From: Pleurocapsa minor GSE-CHR-MK 17-07R | GTDB taxonomy: Bacteria > Chloroflexota > Anaerolineae > Aggregatilineales > Phototrophicaceae | DNA: 64,000 nt | Assembly (NCBI GenBank): GCA_019359125.1 | Contig: JAHHHY010000001.1 | Location: 372,001 to 436,000, forward strand | Reading direction: 5' to 3' | Made by a program: the position numbers and the translations under genes | Part shown: positions 36,401-44,415 of the stretch, one piece after another | How positions within the stretch are numbered: the first letter of the stretch is position 1 | How the letters are laid out: the number at the start of each line of letters is the position of its first letter | The notes under the pieces: generated by a model | The model's database searches: none | The model's input: only the letters and a program-made list of their open reading frames with translations | Told to the model about the DNA's origin: nothing

Positions 36401-37252
36401 CTACACGACCTTTACCGGGTTGGACAGGGTGCCAAGTCCCTCGATGGTGATGTCAATACGGTCACCTGCCTGAAGGGTGAAATCGAGCGGAGGCACAATG
36501 CCCGTACCGGTCAGCAGGACGGCTCCATCAGGGAACGTGTTGCTGCGCGACAGGTAGTCGATCAGTTCGTCCAGTCGGCGGTGCAGGCGGGCGGTCGAGG
36601 TGCTGCCGCTGAAAACCTGATGCCCATCACGCGCGATAGTGATGTGAATGTCGAGCACAGGAAAAGACCTCTGGTCGGTCAGCAGCAGCGATGGGCCGAG
36701 TGCGCACGAAGCCGTATAGACTTTCGCCTGAGGCAGATAGAGCGGGTTCTCTCCTTCAATGTCACGGCTGCTCATGTCATTACCGATGGTGAAGCCGACC
36801 ACTTTCATCGCCGGATTAAGCAGCACGCCCAGCTCCGGCTCTGGCACATTCCAGCGGGAATCTGATCGGATGCCCACGTGCTGGCCGCTGCCGACGACAT
36901 TGTGTGGCAGCGCCTTGAAAAACAGCTCGGGCCGCTCGGCGCCATAGACGCGTGCGTACACATCGCCTCCGTCCTGCGCCTCCTCCTGGCGGGCCTCGCG
37001 GCTGCGCTCATAAGTGACGCCAGCAGCCCACACCTCCTGACTTTCGATGGGCGGGGCAGGGGTACTGTGTGGCTCTGATGGGGCGCCGTCCAGCGCGCTG
37101 ATTTCAGCGATGGCCGAGGTGACGCGCCCGCTGGTGTGCCTGAGCCACTGGTCAAGCGAAAATCCGGGAAGCGCGGTGCGTGGACCCTCGAACGCATCAT
37201 GGCGCGTCCACTGCGCCTGACCTGACTGCAGGGTGACTTTTGAAAGATACAT
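36401..37252 (-). CDS. 2-keto-3-deoxy-pentonate dehydratase, FAH superfamily (KdaD-like)
   Basis: A 283-residue fumarylacetoacetate-hydrolase-fold protein. The central segments [42 protein letters not shown] (metal site E-x-E) and [19 protein letters not shown] closely resemble archaeal 2-dehydro-3-deoxy-D-arabinonate dehydratase (KdaD), which turns the keto-deoxy acid into 2,5-dioxovalerate (alpha-ketoglutaric semialdehyde). This activity is assigned from family resemblance. It lies 2 bases before the sugar-acid dehydratase start and 50 bases behind the SDR gene, on one transcript, and matches the step after the dehydratase. Confidence 0.88.
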   Translation of the reverse strand: MYLSKVTLQSGQAQWTRHDAFEGPRTALPGFSLDQWLRHTSGRVTSAIAEISALDGAPSEPHSTPAPPIESQEVWAAGVTYERSREARQEEAQDGGDVYARVYGAERPELFFKALPHNVVGSGQHVGIRSDSRWNVPEPELGVLLNPAMKVVGFTIGNDMSSRDIEGENPLYLPQAKVYTASCALGPSLLLTDQRSFPVLDIHITIARDGHQVFSGSTSTARLHRRLDELIDYLSRSNTFPDGAVLLTGTGIVPPLDFTLQAGDRIDITIEGLGTLSNPVKVV

Positions 37253-37302
37253 GGGCAGTCTTCAACTTTCTTTGCCAGAGAAGAATGTCATTGTTGCGTG
37301 TG

Positions 37303-38088
37303 CTAGTCCTGCGGCTGCTCCCCCTTGCTGATCAGTCCGCCATCCACTTCGTAAGTAGAACCGGTGACGAAACTGGCATCGTCGGACGCCAAGAACAGGC
37401 AGACATTGGCGACCTCGTCAATCGTGCCGACGCGTCCGATGGGGTGCATGGCATCAAAGTCCTTACGCAGTCGATCCTTGTTTGTCTGCATGGCGAGGAA
37501 ATCTTCCAGCATGGGAGAGTCAATCGTGCCAGGTGCGACTGCGTTGGTGCGGATTCCCTTTTTCGCATAGTCAGTAGACATACAGCGCGTCAGCGCGATG
37601 AGCGCGCCTTTGGTAGCACTGTAAATGGCCAGTCCAGGAAGTCCGCGTACCCCTGTAGCACTGGCCATATTGATAATGGCGCCTTTGCCCAGCTCCAGCA
37701 TGCCGGGAATGACCGCTTTGCTGACGAGGAATGTGCCGCGCAGATTTACAGCGACGCAGGCTTCAAAGTCGTCGAGGCTGGTTTCGTGCAGACGCCCGGT
37801 GGGCATGATGGCCGCGTTATTGACGAGTGTGTCGATGGGGCCAAATTTCAGGCGCACGCTTTTGACTGCATCTTCGACCTGTTTGGGATTGGAGATGTCT
37901 CCGCCGAGCGGGATGCCGTCCCCGCCATTGAGGATAATTTCGTTGACGACGCCCAGACAGGCAATCTCGTCCAGATCCATGACGCCAACGCGGGCGCCTT
38001 CACTTGCAAATTTTAATGCGATGCCGCGCCCAATGCCGCGTGCTGCGCCGGTGACGAGTGCCACGCGTCCTTCCAGACGTCCGCCCAT
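37303..38088 (-). CDS. Short-chain dehydrogenase/reductase, likely sugar dehydrogenase
   Basis: A 261-residue NAD(P)-dependent SDR. The ATG at 38088 ([11 protein letters not shown]) follows GAGG; the frame extends 38 codons upstream, but that part is not conserved in type. Motifs: [11 protein letters not shown] (cofactor), NNAAIM, catalytic YSATKGA (Tyr-x-x-x-Lys), and the C-terminal GSTYEVDGG. Asp in VMDLDE after strand 2 favours NAD+ over NADP+. In context it should oxidise an aldose (for example D-xylose, L-arabinose or L-fucose) to its lactone, the first step of the oxidative route. It is the first gene of the set at 38088-35193. Confidence 0.88.
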   Translation of the reverse strand: MGGRLEGRVALVTGAARGIGRGIALKFASEGARVGVMDLDEIACLGVVNEIILNGGDGIPLGGDISNPKQVEDAVKSVRLKFGPIDTLVNNAAIMPTGRLHETSLDDFEACVAVNLRGTFLVSKAVIPGMLELGKGAIINMASATGVRGLPGLAIYSATKGALIALTRCMSTDYAKKGIRTNAVAPGTIDSPMLEDFLAMQTNKDRLRKDFDAMHPIGRVGTIDEVANVCLFLASDDASFVTGSTYEVDGGLISKGEQPQD

Positions 38089-38292
38089 GTTGTTTCGCCT
38101 CAGAAAATAAGTATCAGGACTAAAAAATGCGTGTTTCCCGGCATCTGTACCGGGCAATAATGAGTTCAATGAATTGTGCTGCCTACTGACGAATCTGTCC
38201 ACAAATCGCTGTCATCGTTTCTATCTTCATACAAATTGTCATAGTTGATCGCTATACTTTGTGTCACAGGGATGAAGACTTTTGGGTGATGC

Positions 38293-38607
38293 ATGAGCGA
38301 ATTTATCGATCTGGTTCAACTGCATGAACGCGCCTGGGGAAATGAGCGTTATCCGCAGCGCCCTACGTTGCAGCAAATCATGGACGCTCCGTTTGTAACG
38401 TTCTGGACGCCACTGAAGCAGGACAAGAAAAGCCGCTTTGTGATCAAGCTGTATGACAATGCAGCGCAGATTGAGGAGTACTTCGTAAGACTGGTGATGC
38501 GGTCCGGCATTCAGCTGCCCGAAGCGAGACTCACGCGCATCTACTTTCAGCAGAAACGCTACGTGGTCAGTGGCGTTCGGATCAAATTCGAGGAAGCCAG
38601 ACTTTAG
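38293..38607 (+). CDS. Hypothetical 104-residue protein
   Basis: A small soluble protein of unknown function, with no signal peptide or membrane helix. It is mostly mixed alpha/beta by pattern, with FIDLVQLHERAWGNERYPQ at the start and RLTRIYFQQKRYVVSGVRI at the end. A TATACT at 38253-38258 could be its -10. Its last 4 bases overlap the end of the convergent acetyltransferase gene. I do not recognise the family. Confidence 0.6.
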   Translation: MSEFIDLVQLHERAWGNERYPQRPTLQQIMDAPFVTFWTPLKQDKKSRFVIKLYDNAAQIEEYFVRLVMRSGIQLPEARLTRIYFQQKRYVVSGVRIKFEEARL

Positions 38608-39068
38608 GGAAGACTGAGCTTTTTTTCAAAGCACACGCTGACCGGGTCACTGGTATACGGGCCGAAAGGCGGGATGCGCTGAAAGCCTATTTTCTCGTAC
38701 AGGCCAATCGCCTCGGTCTGAAAAATGCCGGTTTCCAGACGCAGCGTTTGCATCGCATTTTCCTGGGCGTACCAGATCAGATGCTCCAGCATCAGCCTGC
38801 CGAGGCCACCTCCCCGGTAGGACGGACGCACGTACATGCGTTTGACCTCGGCATACTCGCCGGGGATGAGCAGAACGCCTCCGCAGGCGGCTGGCGTGCC
38901 GTCCACACGTGCGATGAAGAAGGCCACGCCCTCGCGCAGCAGCTTGTCGATGCTGTAGCCGTGCCTGCTCTGGACTGGGTAGTGTGGCGCGAGCACGGCG
39001 TCTAACTCCGCAATCAACTGTGCTGCATCGGGACTGTCTGGACGTTCCTGCGCGATGGTGATTGACAT
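38604..39068 (-). CDS. GNAT-family N-acetyltransferase
   Basis: A 154-residue acetyltransferase. The ATG at 39068 (MSITIAQE) has AAGGA 7 bases before it; the upstream 29 codons are dropped. The GNAT motif A is clear: VKRMYVRPSYRGGGLGRLMLEHL, with RGGGLG as the acetyl-CoA loop. LRLETGIFQTEAIGLYEKIGFQ and PVSVCFEKKL complete the fold. The gene lies between the SDR set and the aldehyde dehydrogenase but has no obvious role in sugar oxidation. The substrate is unknown. Confidence 0.9.
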   Translation of the reverse strand: MSITIAQERPDSPDAAQLIAELDAVLAPHYPVQSRHGYSIDKLLREGVAFFIARVDGTPAACGGVLLIPGEYAEVKRMYVRPSYRGGGLGRLMLEHLIWYAQENAMQTLRLETGIFQTEAIGLYEKIGFQRIPPFGPYTSDPVSVCFEKKLSLP

Positions 39069-39228
39069 ATCAGCGTCCTTCACATGTGCTGCCTGTGGAA
39101 AAAGTCGAATCGTTTGCCACGACAGAGCGTCGGCTGGGAGTGGGTCGAACCACAAAACTCATCTTTGTGCTTTTTGTGGTTCGCGCGCAGAATCTGTGAA
39201 CTGATGACGACCTACAGGAGGGTTTGAC

Positions 39229-40815
39229 ATGACCCACGGCGAACACTGGATTGCGGGCAAGCTCAGCCAGCAAGTCCCTGCTACATTTTACAGCGTTAAT
39301 CCGCGCACGCGCGAACAGGGAAGCATCGGCTTTTCGGACGCTACAGGCGCGGAAATCGACCGTGCCTGCGCTGCCGCGCGCGAAGCCTTCGCGGTCACAC
39401 GGACATATTCTGCCGCGCGCCTGGCGGATTTTCTGGATGCGGTCGCGGCGAAAATTGAATCGCATAAAGACGATATGATCGCCACGGCGGACCGCGAGAC
39501 CGCGCTTGGGGAAGCCCGCCTGACAGGTGAGCTGGGCCGCACGACCGGGCAACTGCGCGCCTTTGCCGGCTTGCTGCGTGAAGGCTCGTATGTGGGCGCA
39601 ATTATCGACAGCGCGCTGCCCGATCGGAAGCCCGCCCCGCGCCAGGATATCCGGCGCATGCTGCACCCGATTGGGCCGGTGGCGGTGTTTGCGGCCAGCA
39701 ACTTTCCGTTTGCTTTTTCGGTGTGCGGAGGTGATACGGCCTCGGCATGGGCGGCCGGTTGTCCGGTGGTGGTCAAGGCGCATCCGGGACATCCGGAGAC
39801 GGCGCAGTTGTTTGCGCAGGCGGTCACAGAGGCTTTGAGCGATAGCGGCTTTCCGGCCGGTTTTTTCTCGCTGCTTCACGGGACTGGCTATGAGGTGGGC
39901 ACGCGCCTGGTGCAGCATGAAGCGATCAGCACGGTTGGCTTCACGGGATCGTTTGGCGGCGGCATGGCGCTTTACAAGGCCGCCGCGCAGCGGCATCAGC
40001 CGATTCCGGTGTATGCCGAGATGGGCAGCGTGAATCCCACCATTATTACGCAGAAGACGCTGGAGACGCGTGGTGAGGCGCTGGCAGAGGGACTGGTCAA
40101 TTCGGTGCTGCTGGGGGCGGGGCAGTTTTGTACGAATCCCGGGCTGGTGCTGATGCAGGATAGTGCCGAAGCGCGCTCATTTGTGCATATGATCGCTGAA
40201 AAAGTGTCGGCGCGGACGCCACAGGTGCTGCTGAATGCGCAGATTCTGGCCGGACTGGAGAAGTCGATCGCTCTGACGACGGGTGCCTCAGCGGTGACGG
40301 TCGTGACGGGCGGCCAGCCCGCAAACGAGCCTGGCTACTGCTTCCAGAATACCGTGCTGCAAACGAATGGGCGCGACTTTCTGGCACAGCCAGGCCTGGC
40401 CAGGGAGCATTTCGGTCCGGTGACGCTGCTGGTGTTGTGCAGTGATCGAGACGAGTGGATGCACGTGCTGGCCGCGCTGGAAGGCCAGCTTACCGCATCG
40501 GTGCACGGCGAGCCAGACGAGGCAGTCGAACTGGTGGACGTGCTGGGTCTGCTGCGTGAAAAGGCCGGACGGGTGATCTGGAATGGCTTTCCGACCGGCG
40601 TGGAAGTGGTATATGCCCAGCAGCATGGTGGTCCATTCCCGGCCACGACAGCGCCGGCGACGACATCCGTCGGCCTGACGGCGGTGGCGCGCTTCCTGCG
40701 GCCGGTCGCCTATCAGAATATGCCGGATGCTTTGCTGCCGGATGCCCTGAAGATGAATAATCCGCTGGGCATCTGGCGCATCGTGAATGGTGAACTGACC
40801 CGCGCGACGGGCTAG
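39229..40815 (+). CDS. 2,5-dioxovalerate (alpha-ketoglutaric semialdehyde) dehydrogenase
   Basis: A 528-residue aldehyde dehydrogenase that by family should oxidise 2,5-dioxovalerate to 2-oxoglutarate with NAD(P)+. AGGAGGG lies just before the ATG. Catalytic residues: Cys301 in GAGQFCTNPG, Glu264 in AEMGSVNP and Asn158 in AASNFPFAFS. The GEARLTGELGRTTGQLRAFAGLL region and AEMGSVNP are typical of the KGSADH subfamily, which is longer than usual ALDH (about 480-500). It is divergent from the SDR/KdaD/dehydratase operon, about 1 kb away, and supplies the last step of the predicted route. It overlaps the end of the convergent DMT transporter by 4 bases. Confidence 0.93.
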   Translation: MTHGEHWIAGKLSQQVPATFYSVNPRTREQGSIGFSDATGAEIDRACAAAREAFAVTRTYSAARLADFLDAVAAKIESHKDDMIATADRETALGEARLTGELGRTTGQLRAFAGLLREGSYVGAIIDSALPDRKPAPRQDIRRMLHPIGPVAVFAASNFPFAFSVCGGDTASAWAAGCPVVVKAHPGHPETAQLFAQAVTEALSDSGFPAGFFSLLHGTGYEVGTRLVQHEAISTVGFTGSFGGGMALYKAAAQRHQPIPVYAEMGSVNPTIITQKTLETRGEALAEGLVNSVLLGAGQFCTNPGLVLMQDSAEARSFVHMIAEKVSARTPQVLLNAQILAGLEKSIALTTGASAVTVVTGGQPANEPGYCFQNTVLQTNGRDFLAQPGLAREHFGPVTLLVLCSDRDEWMHVLAALEGQLTASVHGEPDEAVELVDVLGLLREKAGRVIWNGFPTGVEVVYAQQHGGPFPATTAPATTSVGLTAVARFLRPVAYQNMPDALLPDALKMNNPLGIWRIVNGELTRATG

Positions 40816-41717
40816 TCTGCCCCTTCAGGTGCTGGCGCAGTTCGCGGCCGGATGATCGAAATGAGCACACCGACTGCAATAAGCACACCGCCCAGCGCGA
40901 TCGTGGGTGAGAGCGGCTGCGAGAGGATCAGCACGCCGAGCAGCGTGCCCACCAGCGGCTGGGCGAAGAAGTAGAGCGATGCGACGGAGGCATCCACCAG
41001 GGCGAAGGCGCGGTTCCACGCCCACATCGCCACGGCTGTAGAAATCACGCCCAGATAGAGGATGCCCAGCGTGATGGCCGGGGTAATCTCTCCGATGGGC
41101 CGCGTTGTCAGTTCCCATGCTGCGGCGGGCAGGCTGATGAGCAGTCCGCCGACAGGTGCGAGAAAGCTGAACATGAGCGTGCTGATGCGGGTGCTGCTGC
41201 GCTTCGTCAGCACCGAATACAGGCCCCAGGTGAGCGCTGCCACAGCCAGCAGCAGGTCCCCGATAAAGGTTTCCGACGAGAAATTGGCCTCGGCCGGGTT
41301 GATGATGACGATGACGCCTATCGTGGCCAGCGCGACAGAAACGATGCGCAGGGCAGTCAGCCGCTCGCGCAGGATGAAGTAGGCGAATATCAAAATAAAT
41401 GCGGGCGAGGCGCTGGTGATGAGCGACCCATTGACTGCATTCGAACGATCGGTGCCTGTGAACTGCGCGCCGAGGCTGAGGCCAAACCCGACCACGCCGA
41501 CGATCAGGGCTTCACGGATAACAGGCCACGGGGGCAGGGCGGATTTCTGGATGCCAAAGACGATGGCTCCAAGCACGACCACGGAAATCAGCAGGCGCAG
41601 GCTGAGCAGGGTAAAAGGCGGCACCACAGGCAGGACGACATCCGACACCACATACATGCCGCCCCAGATGGCGGCAGCGCCCAGTCCGAATATTGCACTC
41701 TTGAGCAGATTTGACAT
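40812..41717 (-). CDS. EamA/DMT-superfamily transporter
   Basis: A 301-residue membrane protein with ten predicted helices in two EamA repeats (about residues 7-140 and 152-290). The ATG at 41717 (MSNLLKSAIF) is used; upstream codons in the frame are not convincing. Helix landmarks are AIWGGMYVVSDVVLP, FILREFLTALR-like loop IILRERLTALRI, and LTWGLYSVLTKR in the second repeat. Members export metabolites or amino acids; this cargo is unknown. It sits between the ALDH gene and the Liv operon, divergent from the latter. Confidence 0.88.
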   Translation of the reverse strand: MSNLLKSAIFGLGAAAIWGGMYVVSDVVLPVVPPFTLLSLRLLISVVVLGAIVFGIQKSALPPWPVIREALIVGVVGFGLSLGAQFTGTDRSNAVNGSLITSASPAFILIFAYFILRERLTALRIVSVALATIGVIVIINPAEANFSSETFIGDLLLAVAALTWGLYSVLTKRSSTRISTLMFSFLAPVGGLLISLPAAAWELTTRPIGEITPAITLGILYLGVISTAVAMWAWNRAFALVDASVASLYFFAQPLVGTLLGVLILSQPLSPTIALGGVLIAVGVLISIIRPRTAPAPEGAD

Positions 41718-41832
41718 TTTTGGCAGAGATCCGGTAATTTTCGTTGAAAGTAAACGATTATAGCAGGATGTTTTCCCCTGAACAGACGATGATGGACTTA
41801 TCGCGGTTCTTGACATTCATATACTGAAAATC

Positions 41833-41861
41833 TTGTATTCGGTTTGCAGGGGCGTTATATT
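41833..41861 (+). promoter_or_regulatory. Candidate promoter of the Liv importer operon
   Basis: TTGTAT (41833-41838), 17-base spacer, TATATT (41856-41861), 35 bases before the binding-protein ATG. A TTGACA at 41810-41815 lies 17 bases before TTGTAT and could make a second, weaker start. Confidence 0.5.
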
Positions 41862-41896
41862 CTTTCGTGGCACTATCACATCTGGAGTAAAGAAGA

Positions 41897-43123
41897 ATGA
41901 AGACACATAAATTTCTGGCACTTATGGGTTCCGCAGCGCTTGCGGCAGCACTGAGCACCTCGCTTGTAGCTGCCCAGGACAATGTTATTCGTATCGCTTC
42001 GCAGACCCCGCTTTCGGGCGGTCAGTCGGTCCTCGGCGTCAGCATGAGCAACGGCGTGCGCCTCGCGATCGAACAGAACGCTTCGGTTCTGGAAGACCTC
42101 GGCTTCACCGTGGAATACGTTCCGTTCGACGATCAGGCGTCGCCTGAAACCGGCGTGTCGAATGCCCAGCAGATTGTGGCTGACGCTTCGATCCTCGCCG
42201 TCATCGGCCACCTGAACTCGGGTGTCGCGATTCCCTCGTCGGAAGTGTACGACGAGAATGACCTGGTGATGATTTCCCCCGCCAACACCAACCCGCTGGT
42301 GACCGAGCGCGGCCTGGACACCGTCAACCGCGTTTGCGGTCGTGACGACCTGCAGGGCCCCACCGGCGCCAACTACGCGGCTGAGCTGGGCGTGACCTCG
42401 GTGTACGTGCTGCACGACACCACCGCTTACGGCCAGGGCGTCGCTGAATTCTTCGCTGCTGAAGCTGAAAATCTGGGCATCGCCGTGCTGGGCTTTGAAG
42501 GCACCGAAGAAGCCTCGAACTTCGACGGCATCATCCAGCCGATTCTCGCGCAGGCCCCCGAACTGATTTACTTCGGTGGCATCTACAACCAGACCGGCGT
42601 GTTCATCTCGCAGGCTCGTTCGGCTGGCTATGAAGGCCTGTTCATGGGTCCGGACGGTTTCGACAGCAGCGAACTCGCCGCTATCGCCGGTGAAGCCGTG
42701 CTCGGCACGTACTACACCTCGGTCGCTGGTCCTGCCTCGATCTACCCGAACGCAGCCCAGTTCATCGAAGACTACACCGCTGCTTACGGCGAAGGCCCGC
42801 AGCCGTTTGCTGCCCAGTCGTACGACGCGACCGTCATCGCCATCAATGGTATCGCCGCTGCTGCTGAAGCCGCTGGCGGCCTGCCCAGCCGTGCCGATGT
42901 TGCCGCTGCTGTGCGCGCGACCGAGAACTACGAAGGCCTGACCGGCACCATCACGTTTGACGACGTTGGTGACCCGGAAATTGGTCTGTACTACGTGATC
43001 GAAGTTGCGTCGGCTGACCCGGCTGAGTGGAGCAATAACTCGATCCTGGCAACCCTCGAAATTCCGTCGCCGGCATTCGCTGCCTCGATGGAAATGGAAC
43101 CGGAAGCGACTCCGGGTTCCTAG
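41897..43123 (+). CDS. Branched-chain amino-acid ABC transporter, substrate-binding protein (LivJ-like)
   Basis: A 408-residue secreted binding protein. The signal peptide ends in LVAA, before QDN, again without a lipobox. The type-1 periplasmic fold shows RIASQTPLSGGQSVLGVSMSNG, VIGHLNSGVAIPSSEVY, then SVYVLHDTTAYGQGVAEFF and FAAQSYDATVIAINGI. The C-tail (MEMEPEATPGS) is short and acidic. Codon choice differs from most neighbours: Tyr is mostly TAC, Phe TTC, Asn AAC, and Ala uses many GCT, as expected for a very highly expressed protein. The gene is followed by a terminator hairpin, then the permease genes. Confidence 0.95.
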   Translation: MKTHKFLALMGSAALAAALSTSLVAAQDNVIRIASQTPLSGGQSVLGVSMSNGVRLAIEQNASVLEDLGFTVEYVPFDDQASPETGVSNAQQIVADASILAVIGHLNSGVAIPSSEVYDENDLVMISPANTNPLVTERGLDTVNRVCGRDDLQGPTGANYAAELGVTSVYVLHDTTAYGQGVAEFFAAEAENLGIAVLGFEGTEEASNFDGIIQPILAQAPELIYFGGIYNQTGVFISQARSAGYEGLFMGPDGFDSSELAAIAGEAVLGTYYTSVAGPASIYPNAAQFIEDYTAAYGEGPQPFAAQSYDATVIAINGIAAAAEAAGGLPSRADVAAAVRATENYEGLTGTITFDDVGDPEIGLYYVIEVASADPAEWSNNSILATLEIPSPAFAASMEMEPEATPGS

Positions 43124-43141
43124 TGCCTTTGATCTGCATTT

Positions 43142-43196
43142 AAGCGGTGGCGCTGTGCGGTGCAATTTTGCGCCGCACGGTCCGCCGCTTTTTTTT
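43142..43196 (+). terminator. Terminator between livJ-like gene and livH-like gene
   Basis: An outer stem AAGCGGTGG (43142-43150) with CCGCCGCTT (43182-43190), an inner stem GTGCGG (43155-43160) with CCGCAC (43173-43178), then a run of eight T. It lies 18 bases after the binding-protein stop and 22 bases before the permease start, so the transporter subunits depend on read-through. Confidence 0.88.
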
Positions 43197-43218
43197 GAGA
43201 ACGCCCGGAGTATTCGTC

Positions 43219-44400
43219 ATGAGCTCGGTAACTATTGATGCGGGGCCCCAGGCACCATCCGGCCTGGATAGTTTTAAACAGACCGCGCTGTATCGGTTTC
43301 TGATCTTCCCGCTGGGGCAGATGCTGGTATTCATTCTTGGCGCTACTGTGCTGTTGACGGTATTTGTGTATGGGCTGGCGGTGTTGTTTCCAGAACCGCG
43401 CCCGAATATCGTGCTGGTGGAGCAGCTCAATCGTCAGCTTCCTGGCATGATTATCAGCGGGATCAGTATTGGCTTTGTGTATGCCATGATCGCGCTGGGC
43501 TATACACTGGTGTATGGCGTGCTGAAGTTCATCAATTTCGCGCACAGCGAAATTTTCATGGTGGGCTCGGTGATCGGGTTCTCATTTATGAGCTTCCTGA
43601 ATTCGCTGGGCATGCTGGCAGGGTTTAACCCGATTCTGCTGGTGGTTTCCACAGTGCTTGTGTCGGCGGGTTTCAGTGGCCTGCTGGCTGTAGGTATCGA
43701 ACGTGTGGCGTATAAGCCACTGCGTCGTGCGCCCCGCCTGGTGCCGCTGATTACGGCCATTGGCCTGTCCTTTATTCTTCAGGACACGGTGCGTGCGATT
43801 GCCTCGCTGACGATTAACGATTTCAACCTGACATATCCCACGCGCGATATTGCCTGGCTGCAAAGCCCGCTGAATCCGCTGGTTTTCAATATCGGCGGCA
43901 TTGATGTGCGCGTGCGTATCACCGCGATCATCATCATGATTGCCGCGGTCATCATGCTGCTGATCCTGAACTATTTCGTGAATGGAACCAAGGCCGGGCG
44001 TGGCATCCGTGCGATTTCCATGGACCAGACGACGGCTGGCCTGATGGGCATTCCCGTCAACACGATGATCTCGCTGACTTTCTTCATTGGTGGTGCTCTG
44101 GGTGGTGCTGCGGGCGCGTTGTACGGCCTGAATGTGGGCACCGTGACCCCGTATATCGGCTTCATCCCTGGCCTGAAGGCGTTTACGGCGGCGGTGCTGG
44201 GTGGTATTGGCAACGTGACCGGCGCGCTGCTGGGCGGCATTCTGCTGGGCATGATCGAGACGTTCCTGAATGGCACTCTGGTGTATTTCCCGGCCATTGG
44301 TATCCGCTACACCGATATTTTCGCATTTGGCATCCTGATTGCGGTCCTCATCTTCCGCCCCAGCGGCCTGCTGGGCGAGCGCGTGGACGAGAAGGTTTAA
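43219..44400 (+). CDS. Branched-chain amino-acid ABC permease (LivH-like)
   Basis: A 393-residue membrane permease. The ATG at 43219 (MSSVTIDAG) follows GGAG; the earlier in-frame ATG lies in the terminator. About 90 N-terminal residues, with one additional hydrophobic segment (LVFILGATVLLTVFVYGLAVL), precede the usual LivH core. The core starts at LPGMIISGISIGFVYAMIALGYTLVYGVLKFINFAH (here given only as residues 87-122). GIRAISMDQTTAGLMGIPV is the coupling loop, and LKAFTAAVLGGIGNVTGALLGG is typical. LivH proteins usually have about 300 residues. Confidence 0.95.
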   Translation: MSSVTIDAGPQAPSGLDSFKQTALYRFLIFPLGQMLVFILGATVLLTVFVYGLAVLFPEPRPNIVLVEQLNRQLPGMIISGISIGFVYAMIALGYTLVYGVLKFINFAHSEIFMVGSVIGFSFMSFLNSLGMLAGFNPILLVVSTVLVSAGFSGLLAVGIERVAYKPLRRAPRLVPLITAIGLSFILQDTVRAIASLTINDFNLTYPTRDIAWLQSPLNPLVFNIGGIDVRVRITAIIIMIAAVIMLLILNYFVNGTKAGRGIRAISMDQTTAGLMGIPVNTMISLTFFIGGALGGAAGALYGLNVGTVTPYIGFIPGLKAFTAAVLGGIGNVTGALLGGILLGMIETFLNGTLVYFPAIGIRYTDIFAFGILIAVLIFRPSGLLGERVDEKV

Positions 44401-44415
44401 GGGGAGGATGAACTC

